Origin: Gordonia shandongensis DSM 45094
Lineage (GTDB): Bacteria > Actinomycetota > Actinomycetes > Mycobacteriales > Mycobacteriaceae
Reading direction: 5' to 3'
Assembly (NCBI RefSeq): GCF_000423025.1
Contig: NZ_AUHE01000004.1
Span: 1 to 64,000, forward strand
Length of the DNA: 64,000 nucleotides
Of this stretch, positions 17,351-25,894 are shown in pieces. The notes beneath the pieces are model-generated. The model ran no database searches. It saw only the letters and a list, made by a program, of their open reading frames with translations, and was not told the origin of the DNA. The stretch's first letter is position 1. Every line of letters begins with the position of its first letter. The translations under genes were made by a program, and so were the position numbers.

Positions 17351-18561
17351 ACCGCCGTGTTCTTCCCGACGGTGACCACACCGCCCGGACTGACCACGAA
17401 CCGTTCCCGATCGTGGTCCAGGTCGACACCGATCTGCCCGTCATCGCCCACCCGGACGTTCTTGTCGAGGATCGCATTGCGGACCACCGCATTCCGCCCG
17501 ACCCGCACCCCGGGCATGAGGACACTGCCCTGGACCACCGCCCCCTCGTCGACGATCACGTTGTTCGAGAGCACCGATCCGTGCACCGTCGCGCCGGAGA
17601 CGACGGTGCCCGCACCCACCACCGAATCGTGGGCCGCACCGCCGCGCACGAACTTCGCCGGCGGGAGATGACTGGTCTCGCCACGGATCGGCCACCGTCG
17701 GTTGTAGAGGTTGAACACCGGATTCTCCGACACCAGATCCATGTGCGCGTCGTAGAACGAGTCGAGGGTGCCGACGTCACGCCAGTACCCGCGGTCCCGC
17801 TCTGTCTGCCCCGGCACCACGTTGTCGTTGAAGTCGTACACGTACGCCTCACCGCGGGCCACGAACGCCGGAATGATGTCGCCGCCCATGTCGTGATCCG
17901 AATCGGAGTCGGCCGCGTCACGTTTGAGCATGTCCACCAGCGCCTCCGCGGTGAACACGTAGTTGCCCATCGAGGCGAACGTGACGTCCGGATCGTCGGG
18001 GGTCCCCGGCGGATCCGCCGGCTTCTCGAGGAACTCGGTGATCCGACCGGCGTCGTCGGAGTCGATGCACCCGAACGCGAAGGCCTCGCTGCGCGGCACG
18101 CGGATGCCCGCGACCGTCGCCGCCGCCCCCGAGGCGATGTGCGCGGCCACCATCTGCGCCGGATCCATCCGATAGACGTGATCGGCGCCGAACACGACGA
18201 TGTAGTCGGGCATCTCGTCGTAGATCAGGTTCATCGACTGGTAGATCGCGTCGGCACTGCCGGTGTACCAGCGCGGACCGAGTCGCTGCTGCGCCGGGAC
18301 CGGGGTGATGAACTCGCCGTGGAACCCCGACGACCACCAGGTCTGGGAGATGTGACGGTCGAGCGAATGCGACTTGTACTGGGTCAGCACGCAGATCCGC
18401 TCGTATCCGCCGTTGACGAGGTTCGACAGGACGAAGTCGATCAGCCGGTACGAGCCGCCGAACGGGACCGCCGGCTTGGCGCGATCCATCGTCAGCGGAT
18501 AGAGCCGCTTTCCCTCACCGCCGGCGAGGACGATTCCGAGGACGTGCGGTTGCGATCTCAC
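17344..18561 (-). CDS. glgC: Glucose-1-phosphate adenylyltransferase
   Basis: A 405-residue ADP-glucose pyrophosphorylase. The N-terminal nucleotide-binding loop [16 protein letters not shown] is followed by [11 protein letters not shown] and [14 protein letters not shown], then the Glc-1-P region around [11 protein letters not shown]; the C-terminal ~130 residues are a left-handed beta-helix with hexapeptide-like repeats ([19 protein letters not shown]). Product ADP-glucose feeds glycogen and methylglucose lipopolysaccharide synthesis, fitting the presence of gpgS nearby. In mycobacteria glgA stands next to glgC; here it does not, and the RlmA-like gene lies 40 bp upstream on the same strand. 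Confidence 0.96.
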   Translation of the reverse strand: MRSQPHVLGIVLAGGEGKRLYPLTMDRAKPAVPFGGSYRLIDFVLSNLVNGGYERICVLTQYKSHSLDRHISQTWWSSGFHGEFITPVPAQQRLGPRWYTGSADAIYQSMNLIYDEMPDYIVVFGADHVYRMDPAQMVAAHIASGAAATVAGIRVPRSEAFAFGCIDSDDAGRITEFLEKPADPPGTPDDPDVTFASMGNYVFTAEALVDMLKRDAADSDSDHDMGGDIIPAFVARGEAYVYDFNDNVVPGQTERDRGYWRDVGTLDSFYDAHMDLVSENPVFNLYNRRWPIRGETSHLPPAKFVRGGAAHDSVVGAGTVVSGATVHGSVLSNNVIVDEGAVVQGSVLMPGVRVGRNAVVRNAILDKNVRVGDDGQIGVDLDHDRERFVVSPGGVVTVGKNTAVG

Positions 18562-18601
18562 GTGTCAAACATATCCGGCCGGGACGCGACGGGCATCCCG
18601 G

Positions 18602-19411
18602 TCACGAGCGACGAGCCACCGTCACGGTCACATCGAGGGTCGCAGTCACCGGCCCGGTGTCGCTGAGCTGCGCCGCCGCCGACCGCAGCTCGGCCGGATC
18701 CCGGTGGAACGCCGCCGGCCCCATGGCGGCGATGTCGACGAGCGCATCGGTGTCGCACCGGATCTCGGCCCGCACGCGACGGATGCGGGGCGCGGCGAAG
18801 TCGGCGGCGAACTCGTCGGCCAGCCGGTCGGCCTTGTGGGCACCGACCGTCAGCATGCCCATCGGCTCGACGATCTCGGCGAGATGGCCGGGCTCCGGCG
18901 TCACGACGATCCACGTCCCGCCCGGCGCCAGGACACGCGCGGTCTCGACAGCATTCCGCGGCGCGAACACCGACAGGACGGCGGCGGCGGCACCGTCACG
19001 GACCGGGAGTCCCGCCCACAGATCGGCGACCGCTGCGACCGCGCGCGGGTGGATGCGCGCGGCGCTGCGCGCACAGTACTTGGACAGATCGACGCCGAGC
19101 CCCGCGGTGTCGGGTCCCGCGGCGTCGAGCGCAGCCGCCAGATAATGGCCCGGACCACCACCGGCGTCGACGATCACACCCCGGCGGCCGACGGCCTCCG
19201 CCGCACACTCGGCGACGGCGTCGACGATCGGCGCATACAGACCGCCGCCGACGACGCGATGACGGGCCGCGACCATCGCCGCGGTGTCGGACCGGTGCGC
19301 CGAACCGCGACCGGTGAGCAGGGAGACATAGCCCTGCCGAGCCAGATCGAACGCGTGCCCCGCATCGCAGCGGAGTGCACCGCCGTCGACGCGCAGGGAA
19401 CCCGCGCACAC
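18602..19411 (-). CDS. RlmA-like 23S rRNA (guanine-N1) methyltransferase
   Basis: A SAM-dependent methyltransferase of at least 269 residues. The N-terminal zinc ribbon uses CP-C (upstream of the given start), then CDAGHAFDLARQGYVSLL, typical of RlmA/TlrB that methylate G745/G748 of 23S rRNA. The SAM motif is GVIVDAGGGPGHYLAAAL, with VLSVFAPRN (SVFAPR motif) later. The start is a problem: GTG 19411 would remove the first zinc-binding Cys, while no ATG/GTG/TTG is in frame further up. A CTG at 19466-19468, overlapping the DUF3117 stop as CTGA, would give 288 residues and the full Cys set. The exact base methylated is inferred from the family. Confidence 0.75.
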   Translation of the reverse strand: MCAGSLRVDGGALRCDAGHAFDLARQGYVSLLTGRGSAHRSDTAAMVAARHRVVGGGLYAPIVDAVAECAAEAVGRRGVIVDAGGGPGHYLAAALDAAGPDTAGLGVDLSKYCARSAARIHPRAVAAVADLWAGLPVRDGAAAAVLSVFAPRNAVETARVLAPGGTWIVVTPEPGHLAEIVEPMGMLTVGAHKADRLADEFAADFAAPRIRRVRAEIRCDTDALVDIAAMGPAAFHRDPAELRSAAAQLSDTGPVTATLDVTVTVARRS

Positions 19412-19464
19412 CGGACAGACGACGAAGCCGGCGGCGGTGAGCCACCGACCGCCGGCCGAGTCCG

Positions 19465-19632
19465 TCAGGCCGTGACCTCGCGCAACGCTTCGCCCAGCGC
19501 CGAGGCCTCCTCATCGTTCAGTTCGACGACGAGGCGACCGCCGCCGTCGATCGGGATGCGGACGACGATCCCACGCCCCTCCTTGACCGCTTCCATCGGT
19601 CCATCCCCCATACGTGGCTTCATCGCCGCCAT
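19465..19632 (-). CDS. DUF3117 family small protein
   Basis: A 55-residue protein, the usual length for this actinobacterial family. The start MAAMKPRMGDGPMEAVKEG is invariant in the family and lies behind AGGGAG, so the extra six N-terminal residues up to 19650 are excluded. The rest alternates strands and a helix (IVVRIPIDGGGRLVVELN, then DEEASALGEALREV). Function is unknown; it sits between the DivIVA-like gene and the RlmA-like gene, close to glgC as in mycobacteria. Confidence 0.92.
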   Translation of the reverse strand: MAAMKPRMGDGPMEAVKEGRGIVVRIPIDGGGRLVVELNDEEASALGEALREVTA

Positions 19633-19759
19633 CTGTCGTGCTCCCTTCACATGGATTCCACGAGGTGTCAGATCAATGATACGTGCATGATGTGCGACGA
19701 CCCACGTCAGGACCGCCCGGTGACATGGAACCTGATCGCGCCGGGCAGGCCCGGCGCCC

Positions 19760-20104
19760 CTACTCGGGTCGGACGATCGGGATCGGCCCGGTGTCGGCGG
19801 ACCCCGCGTCGATGTCCTCGCGCGCCTGCAGATCGTGGACGACGGCGCGCAGCTCGTCGATCTCCCGGGCGAGTTTCTCCAGCGTCCAGTCCACCTCGGA
19901 CGCCCGATAGCCCCGGAAGGTCTGCGCGAAGATCACCGAACGGACGTCGTCGCCGGTGATCCCGGCACGCGGGAGTCGGGTGAGCGTCGTCCCGCGGTCG
20001 AGCGGCGGCAGCTCCTCACCGCGACCGAAGGCGAACCACACCACCAAGAACAGGACGGCGACCATCCCGGCCACGCCCATCACATACAGACCGATCGTCA
20101 CCAC
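19760..20104 (-). CDS. DivIVA-domain small membrane protein
   Basis: About 114 residues from GTG 20104 (GTG 20101 is equally possible; the ribosome-binding site is weak). One N-terminal membrane helix (TIGLYVMGVAGMVAVLFLVV) is followed by a short linker and a DivIVA-like motif FAQTFRGYRASEVDWTLEKL with the coiled-coil ARE-IDELRAVVHDLQ. DivIVA domains recognise curved membrane or pair as coiled coils. The family member next to gpgS in mycobacteria is uncharacterised. A membrane-anchored scaffold role is inferred from the layout only. Confidence 0.8.
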   Translation of the reverse strand: MVTIGLYVMGVAGMVAVLFLVVWFAFGRGEELPPLDRGTTLTRLPRAGITGDDVRSVIFAQTFRGYRASEVDWTLEKLAREIDELRAVVHDLQAREDIDAGSADTGPIPIVRPE

Positions 20105-20139
20105 GTGTTCAGCGTAGCGGTGACCGCGCCGCCGGGCCG

Positions 20140-21060
20140 TCAGCGCACCGAACGATCCAGACTCCGAATCGGCGGACGGTCGCCGACCTGCAGCGGCATC
20201 GTGCGCGACGAGAAGCCGCCGTCGGCGTCGGCGCGGAACTGCGTGAGACCGACACCGGAGTCCTCGACACCGCAGCGACGCAGCAGGACCGCGGTGATCT
20301 GCCTGCTCATCACCGCCAACTCCTCGAGCGAACGGTTCCGGTGAGTCCGCACACCGAGGTTCACCTGACCGATTCCGGCCAGACCGTAGCGGTCGTAGGT
20401 GTCGATCAGCAGTCCGACCTCCACCCCGTAGCCGGGGGCGAAGGGCACCGACGAGAGGAGTTCGCGCGTCCCCGCGTACTCGCCGCCGAGCGGTTGGCAC
20501 ACACCGCCCAGCTCGGGCTTCAACGCCGTCAGCAACGGACGAGCGAGGAGTTCGGTGACCCGCCCGCCGCCGCTGGCCTGCTGCCGGTCGCCGGTCCGCA
20601 GCGGCCTGCGGTAATACCCCTTCACCAGGTGGATCGCCGGATCGACCAGAAGCGGCCCGAGCATCCGCGGCACGAACATCGGATCGGGATCGATGAGGTC
20701 GGAGTCGACGAACGCGATGAGATCGCCGGTGGTGGCCGCGATCGACCGCCACAGCGCCTCCCCCTTGCCCGGTGCGGGATCGATCCCGGGGATCGCCTCC
20801 TCGCGAGTGACCACGCGCGCTCCGGCCGCGACGGCCCGCGCCGCGGTCCGATCGCCACTCCCCGAGTCGAGGACGATGAGCTCGTCGACGAGCGACCCGA
20901 CCAGCGGGGTGATCGTCTCCACGACCGCGGCGACGGTCGCCTCCTCGTCGAGCGCGGGCAACACGACCGACACGGTCCGGCCCCGTTTGGCGGCGATCAA
21001 CTCGTCGACGCTCCACGTCGGGTGATCCCAGGTGCGCGGCGTGTCGCGCCCGGCCGTCAC
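20140..21060 (-). CDS. gpgS: Glucosyl-3-phosphoglycerate synthase
   Basis: A 306-residue GT81 glycosyltransferase that transfers glucose from a nucleotide-glucose donor to 3-phosphoglycerate, the first step of methylglucose lipopolysaccharide synthesis. Motifs: TVSVVLPALDEEATV at the start, the nucleotide-binding DSGSGDRTAARAV, PGKGEALWRS, and the metal-binding FVDSDLIDPDP. GTG 21060 overlaps the folP2 stop by GTGA, so folP2 and gpgS are translationally coupled as in mycobacteria. Confidence 0.95.
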   Translation of the reverse strand: MTAGRDTPRTWDHPTWSVDELIAAKRGRTVSVVLPALDEEATVAAVVETITPLVGSLVDELIVLDSGSGDRTAARAVAAGARVVTREEAIPGIDPAPGKGEALWRSIAATTGDLIAFVDSDLIDPDPMFVPRMLGPLLVDPAIHLVKGYYRRPLRTGDRQQASGGGRVTELLARPLLTALKPELGGVCQPLGGEYAGTRELLSSVPFAPGYGVEVGLLIDTYDRYGLAGIGQVNLGVRTHRNRSLEELAVMSRQITAVLLRRCGVEDSGVGLTQFRADADGGFSSRTMPLQVGDRPPIRSLDRSVR

Positions 21061-21938
21061 GCCAACCCCCGGACGGTCCGCGCCGGCGGGCGCGTCCCGG
21101 CGATCGAGGCGACCATGTCGACCACGCGGCGGGTGTCGGCCACCTCGTGGACTCGGAACATGCGGGCGCCGGCCGCCGCCGCGAGGGCGGTCGCCGCGAG
21201 CGTTCCGGCCACCCGGTCGTCGAGGCCGGCGTCGAGCGTCTCGCCGATGAAGTCCTTGTTGCTCAACGCCATCAACACCGGCCACCCGGTGTCGACGAGA
21301 CGGTCGAGACCACGCAGCAGCGCCAGCCCGTGATGTGTGTTCTTCCCGAAATCGTGTGTCGGGTCGATGAGGATCCCGTCGGCGCGGACCCCCGCGTCGC
21401 GGGCCCGCTCCGCGGCCGCGGTGACCTCAGCGACCACATCGCCCACCACGTCGTCGTAGGCCACCCGATGCGGACGGGTCCGCACCCGCGCGCCACCGGT
21501 GTGCGAGCAGACCAGTCCCGCACCGGCATCGACGGCCACCCGCACCAGTCCCGGATCGACCCCCGCCCACGTGTCGTTGATGAGGTCGGCTCCCGCGGCG
21601 CACGCGGCGGCGGCGACCTCCGAACGCCAGGTGTCGACACTGATGAGCACATCGGGATGCGTCCGGCGGATCCAGGCGATCAGCGGCACCACCCGCTGCG
21701 TCTCGGCCTCCGCGTCCACATCCCGTCCCGGTCCGGCCTTCACGCCGCCGACGTCGACCATGTCGGCGCCCTGGGCGATCACCTCGTCGATCCGACGTTT
21801 CGCCGCATCGTCGGAGAACGTCGCACCGCGGTCGTAGAACGAGTCGGGAGTGCGGTTCACGATCGCCATGACCAGGGCGCGGTCGTCGGGAACGGGTCGG
21901 CCGCAGAGGGTCGAGGCCGGACGGACGGGACTCACCAC
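21057..21938 (-). CDS. folP2: Dihydropteroate synthase homologue FolP2
   Basis: A 293-residue TIM-barrel of the DHPS family. Pterin-site motifs are present: MAIVNRTPDSFYDRG, ADMVDVGGVKAGPG, VLISVDTWRSEV, LINDTW, LIDPTHDFGKNT and LMALSNKDFIGE. The DHPS signature motif reads GGVKAGPG rather than the GGESTRPG of FolP1, the usual distinction of FolP2. The mycobacterial FolP2 is reported not to have DHPS activity, so folate synthesis should depend on a FolP1 elsewhere. The link with gpgS and fadD6 is conserved. Confidence 0.9.
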   Translation of the reverse strand: MVSPVRPASTLCGRPVPDDRALVMAIVNRTPDSFYDRGATFSDDAAKRRIDEVIAQGADMVDVGGVKAGPGRDVDAEAETQRVVPLIAWIRRTHPDVLISVDTWRSEVAAAACAAGADLINDTWAGVDPGLVRVAVDAGAGLVCSHTGGARVRTRPHRVAYDDVVGDVVAEVTAAAERARDAGVRADGILIDPTHDFGKNTHHGLALLRGLDRLVDTGWPVLMALSNKDFIGETLDAGLDDRVAGTLAATALAAAAGARMFRVHEVADTRRVVDMVASIAGTRPPARTVRGLA

Positions 21939-21965
21939 CTCAGCCTACGGTGCGCCGGGCAGCGG

Positions 21966-23738
21966 TCAGCGCGGGGCCTTCGCCGCGGCGACGTCGTCGG
22001 TGTAGCCCTCGTAATACGGCACATAGCCGTCGGATCGACCCGAGAGCACCCACACGGTGTCGTCACCGGTCTGCGAGTACCCCTCGTCGCGCAGCTCGAC
22101 CTTGCGGTTCTTGAACGTCGAGGTGGTCTCGATCTCCGGCACGAACCGGAGGAACAGCGGCACCGCATACGCGGGCAGTCGGCCGTACAGGTGATCGGCC
22201 ATCGCCTTGGGGTCCGGGTCGGCGCCGTCGACCAGCTTCACAGCGACCATGCCGGCGCGGCCGTCGGCACCGGGCACCTCGACGCCGTATGCGACCGACT
22301 GCTCCACGCCGTCGGCGCCGTCGACGGCGCCCTCCACCTGGGTGGTCGCGACGTTCTCGCCCTTCCACCGGAAGGTGTCGCCGAGACGGTCGACGAAGGC
22401 GATGTGCGAGAACCCCAACTCGCGGACCAGATCCCCGGAGTTGAAGTACGCGTCGCCCTTCTTGAAGGCGTCGCGGATGATCTTCTTCTCGGTCTCGTCG
22501 ACATCGGTGTAGCCGTCCACGGGCACCCGCTCGCTGATCTCCGCGATCAACAGCCCGGGCCGCCCCTTGCGGACCTTCCGCAGCCGCCCGGAGGCGTCGC
22601 GGCGCGCGGTGCCGTCGTCGTTGTACTCGACGACCTTGAACGGCAGCGGACAGAAGCCCGCGGTCCGCTTCACGTCGAAGACGTTGACGAACGCCAGGTT
22701 GAGCTCGCTGGCTCCGTAGAACTCGACCACGCGGTCGATGCCGAAGCGCTCGGTGAACTCGTCCCAGATCTCCGGACGCATGCCGTTGCCGACCATCACG
22801 CGAACCGAGTGACCGCGGTCGGCGGGTTTCGCCGGCTGCGCGAGCAGGTAGCGGCACAGTTCGCCGATGTAGCAGAACGCGGTGGCCCGGTTGAGGATGA
22901 CGTCGTCCCAGAACCGGGAGGCCGAGAACTGTTTGCCGATGGCGATGCACGCCCCGCCGGCGAGGACCGCGCCGAGCGAGACCGAGAGCGCATTGTTGTG
23001 GTACAGCGGCAGCGAGACGTACATGGTGTCCGACGGACGCAGTCGCACGGCCAGACCGCCGATGCCGTCGTAGTTCGCGAGCCACCGGTTGTGGCTCATC
23101 ACGCTGGCCTTGGGCAGACCGGTGGTCCCCGAGGTGAAGATGTAGAACGCCGTCGTCGACGCCGGGATGGTCGCGGTGACGGCCGGATCGGCCTCGGACT
23201 TGTCGCGGGCGGCGTCGTCGAGGGCCGCGTAGTCCAGGACGTGCTCGGGCAGGTGCTCGGCGCCGATCGACTCGAAGGCCTCCGCGCACTCGGGGTCGTG
23301 CACCAGGACGGTGCCGTCGAGCAGCGTCATGCTGTGGTCGATGACCTCGCCGCGCTGGTTGTAGTTGAGCATGCCGGCGACGGCGCCGAGCTTGAGTGCC
23401 GCGAGGATCACCATGAGGTTGGTGGGGCTGTTCTTGGCGAGGATGCCGACCACGTCGCCCACCGCGACGCCACGCTCGGCGAGGACGGCGGCATACCGGT
23501 TCACCTGGCGATTCGCCTCACCGTACGTGGTGGTCTCACCCTGCCAGCGGATGAAGGGGCGGTCGGGGTGCGCGGCGGCGAGTTTCGCGAAGACCAGGCC
23601 GATGGAACGGGTGGCGTCCGGCGACCGGAAGATCATGCCCGGTGCGTGACGGGCCATGGACGGGAGGTCCGGCACCATCTTGATCGCACCCCGCACCATG
23701 TCGGTGATTCCGACCTTCGCCGGTGCATTCGTACTCAT
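21966..23738 (-). CDS. fadD6: Long-chain acyl-CoA synthetase FadD6
   Basis: A 590-residue ANL-superfamily ligase that activates fatty acids with ATP and CoA. The AMP-binding loop FTSGTTGLPKASVMSH, the A5 region EFYGASELN, the A8-like DRLGDTFRWKGENVAT and the C-terminal FKNRKVELR with the catalytic Lys are all visible. MSTNAPAK at 23738 fits a GAGGCAGG ribosome-binding site better than the Met at 23750. It follows the two LOG-protein genes on the same strand, as in mycobacteria. Very-long-chain specificity is inferred from the FadD6 group. Confidence 0.93.
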   Translation of the reverse strand: MSTNAPAKVGITDMVRGAIKMVPDLPSMARHAPGMIFRSPDATRSIGLVFAKLAAAHPDRPFIRWQGETTTYGEANRQVNRYAAVLAERGVAVGDVVGILAKNSPTNLMVILAALKLGAVAGMLNYNQRGEVIDHSMTLLDGTVLVHDPECAEAFESIGAEHLPEHVLDYAALDDAARDKSEADPAVTATIPASTTAFYIFTSGTTGLPKASVMSHNRWLANYDGIGGLAVRLRPSDTMYVSLPLYHNNALSVSLGAVLAGGACIAIGKQFSASRFWDDVILNRATAFCYIGELCRYLLAQPAKPADRGHSVRVMVGNGMRPEIWDEFTERFGIDRVVEFYGASELNLAFVNVFDVKRTAGFCPLPFKVVEYNDDGTARRDASGRLRKVRKGRPGLLIAEISERVPVDGYTDVDETEKKIIRDAFKKGDAYFNSGDLVRELGFSHIAFVDRLGDTFRWKGENVATTQVEGAVDGADGVEQSVAYGVEVPGADGRAGMVAVKLVDGADPDPKAMADHLYGRLPAYAVPLFLRFVPEIETTSTFKNRKVELRDEGYSQTGDDTVWVLSGRSDGYVPYYEGYTDDVAAAKAPR

Positions 23739-23780
23739 CGCCTGCCTCACTTCCCCGTAGCTCGCGTGAACGCCGTTACC

Positions 23781-24353
23781 TTACCGGCCGGTCAGGTATT
23801 GGATCGCGGCACCCACGGTGTCACATACTTCCAGTTTCGCAAGCGCCCCGGAAGCGACGAACCCCTTCGCCCGGAGATCGTCGAGCCAACCGAGCAGCGG
23901 ATCGTAGAAACCACGGTGGTTGAGCAGCACGATCGGCTTGTCGTGAACGCCGAGATAGGCACCGGTCCACGTCTCGAAGAGCTCCTCGAAGGTGCCGATC
24001 CCGCCCGGCAGGGTCAAAAAGCCGTCGGAGAGCTCGTCCATCTGGCGTTTACGCTCCCGCATCGTGTCGGTGACGATCAGCTCGTCGGCCCCCAGATCGG
24101 CGACCTCCTTGGCCATGAGGTGCTCCGGGATGATGCCGACCGTGCGCCCGCCCGCGTCGCGCGCCCCGCGGGCGAGGTGCCCCATCATCGAGATGTCGCC
24201 GCCGCCGGACACCAGCGTGGCGTCGGCACCGGCGACGGCCGCCCCCACCTCGGCGGCCAGCCGCAGGTACTCGTCGTCGACGGGCCCGGACGCGCAGTAC
24301 ACGCAGATCGCGCGCCGCGCTCCCGCTCCGCCCGCCGCGGCCGCCCCGGTCAC
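23781..24353 (-). CDS. LOG-family (TIGR00730) protein, second copy
   Basis: A 190-residue Rossmann-like protein. It has the SGGGDISMMGHLARGA loop and the LOG motif PGGIGTFEELFE at about residues 114-125, which in LOG phosphoribohydrolases of plants and bacteria binds nucleoside monophosphates and cleaves the base (cytokinin activation). The start GTG 24353 overlaps the upstream LOG gene by GTGA. Whether it makes cytokinin-like bases here is unknown; the alternative is general nucleotide hydrolysis. Confidence 0.9.
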   Translation of the reverse strand: MTGAAAAGGAGARRAICVYCASGPVDDEYLRLAAEVGAAVAGADATLVSGGGDISMMGHLARGARDAGGRTVGIIPEHLMAKEVADLGADELIVTDTMRERKRQMDELSDGFLTLPGGIGTFEELFETWTGAYLGVHDKPIVLLNHRGFYDPLLGWLDDLRAKGFVASGALAKLEVCDTVGAAIQYLTGR

Positions 24354-25171
24354 CGGCGGGCCGATGCGCAGATCGCGGCGACGGCCTCGGCCGGGGTGTC
24401 GACCACCTGCAGCAGATCCACGTCACCCGCGGAGATCTTGCCCTCGGCCTCGAGCGCGGATCGGATCCACGCGACCAGCGGACCCCAGAAATCACGCCCC
24501 ACCAGCACGATCGGGAACTGCAGGACCTTCTTGGTCTGCACCAGGGTGAGCGCTTCGAAGAGCTCGTCGAGTGTGCCGAACCCGCCCGGCAGACAGACGA
24601 ACGCCTGCGCGTACTTCACGAACATGGTCTTGCGGACGAAGAAGTACCGGAAGTTCATGCTGAGCGTGACCCACGGATTGCTGTGCTGCTCGAAGGGCAG
24701 CTCGATGTTGAGGCCGATCGACCGCGCGCCCGCCTCGTAGGCCCCGCGGTTGGCGGCCTCCATCGCGCCGGGACCGCCGCCGGTGATGACGGCGAACCCC
24801 TCCTCGCCGAGCAGGCGACCGAGTTCGCGCGACTGCTCGTACTCCGGCGACCCGGCCTCGACGCGGGCCGACCCGAACACGGTCACCGCCTCGGCGACGT
24901 CCTCGAGGGCGTCGAACCCGGAGACGAACTCCGCCTGGATGCGCTGGACGCGCCAGGAGTCCCGGATCATCCGCTGTTCGGCCCGGTTCGGGTCCCGCGG
25001 GTCGACCCACTGCAGGAGCTTGCGGTCGGACGGGATCACCTCCTCGTCGGCGGCGACCCGGACCTGCATCGGCCCGACGTGCCGGACGCACGCGTCACTC
25101 GGGTCGGGAACGGCCGGGGCGCGCGCACCGCCGGTCGTGTCGTGATCGTCGGCCCGCGGTGTCTCGCTCAT
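24350..25171 (-). CDS. LOG-family (TIGR00730) protein, first copy
   Basis: A 273-residue LOG homologue with a ~60-residue acidic N-terminal extension before VTVFGSARVEAGSPEY. The phosphate loop GGGPGAMEAANRGAYEAG and the catalytic motif PGGFGTLDELFE are both intact. It is coupled to the shorter LOG gene by GTGA. The pair could form a hetero-oligomer, since LOG enzymes are dimeric or hexameric, but that is inference. Confidence 0.9.
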   Translation of the reverse strand: MSETPRADDHDTTGGARAPAVPDPSDACVRHVGPMQVRVAADEEVIPSDRKLLQWVDPRDPNRAEQRMIRDSWRVQRIQAEFVSGFDALEDVAEAVTVFGSARVEAGSPEYEQSRELGRLLGEEGFAVITGGGPGAMEAANRGAYEAGARSIGLNIELPFEQHSNPWVTLSMNFRYFFVRKTMFVKYAQAFVCLPGGFGTLDELFEALTLVQTKKVLQFPIVLVGRDFWGPLVAWIRSALEAEGKISAGDVDLLQVVDTPAEAVAAICASARR

Positions 25172-25266
25172 GCGGCGACACTAGCAATCACCGCGCCCGC
25201 CGCGCGCGGTGATCCCGGGCCCCTACCCCCTGAGTCACTGGGCGCCTGACTCCCTGGGCGCCTGCC

Positions 25267-25734
25267 TCACCGGGCATCTGACTCGAGGACCGGTACGACC
25301 TCGAAGACCGGGAAGCGCGGCGCCGCCGCACGGAGCTCGGCGTCGCCGGAGTCGGCGCTCAGATCGCCGACGAAGGCCGCGACCTGTCCGCGCCAGCGAC
25401 GCAGGTACTCCCGCAGCAGCGGAGCCTTGACGGCGTCGTCGCACTCGACGAGGCGGACGCGTTCGGTCGTGCGCGCCCGCCGCAGCTCGGCGTCGGGGCG
25501 GACTCGAACGTTGTGCACCCATTGCGTCTCGCCGCGGGGCGCGACGAGGTAGCTCCTGCCGTCCATGTCGAGCACGTTGACCGGTCGCGCGGTGACCCTG
25601 CCGCTCACCCGCCCGGCCACCGGCAGCTCATGGCAGTAGCGCGGCGCCATCCCCAGTCGAGCAGCACCGCCGACCAGGGTGTTCGACAGCGCCAGGAGGC
25701 GACCGCCCCGGTGGACGTCGGCGGCGTTCGGCAT
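25267..25734 (-). CDS. Deazaflavin (F420)-dependent nitroreductase-family oxidoreductase
   Basis: A 155-residue protein of the DDN-like (DUF385) split beta-barrel family. Conserved strands VAGRVSGRVTARPVNVLDMDG and YLVAPRGETQWVHNVRVRP match the F420-binding region, with the signature GE--W--N-----. Members reduce diverse substrates with F420H2. The gene is divergent from the TetR regulator at 25895; two palindromic operators lie between them. With fbiA, fbiB and fbiC in the window it is a plausible local F420 consumer. The substrate is unknown. Confidence 0.85.
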   Translation of the reverse strand: MPNAADVHRGGRLLALSNTLVGGAARLGMAPRYCHELPVAGRVSGRVTARPVNVLDMDGRSYLVAPRGETQWVHNVRVRPDAELRRARTTERVRLVECDDAVKAPLLREYLRRWRGQVAAFVGDLSADSGDAELRAAAPRFPVFEVVPVLESDAR

Positions 25735-25784
25735 CGCGGAACCCTTTCGTCGATCTCCGGCGCGTACGGTTTCGCACGCATTAC

Positions 25785-25799
25785 GAGAACACTGTTCTC
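25785..25799. promoter_or_regulatory. Probable TetR operator 1 (perfect 15-bp palindrome)
   Basis: GAGAACACTGTTCTC is a perfect inverted repeat (seven-base arms around one central base). It lies between the F420 oxidoreductase gene and the divergent TetR gene, and a near-identical site starts 51 bp downstream. The pairing and position are what a divergently encoded TetR repressor's site would show. Confidence 0.8.
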
Positions 25800-25835
25800 A
25801 TATCTGTGAGAGTAGTTCACCCGCCGACGATTGAC

Positions 25836-25850
25836 AAGAACACCGTTCTC
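25836..25850. promoter_or_regulatory. Probable TetR operator 2
   Basis: AAGAACACCGTTCTC differs from operator 1 at two positions and keeps the GAAC--GTTC core. The two sites are 51 bp apart, close to five helical turns, so bound dimers would face the same side of the DNA. This site is the one nearer to the TetR gene start at 25895. Confidence 0.75.
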
Positions 25851-25894
25851 GAATCAGTGGAGTTCGGCCCGAGTCCGTGGGATCATGACCGGCG

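Noticed and set aside
25207-25266. Repeated CTGGGCGCCTG pieces after the F420 oxidoreductase gene
   Set aside because: Only two imperfect copies with irregular spacing; no hairpin or function could be supported.
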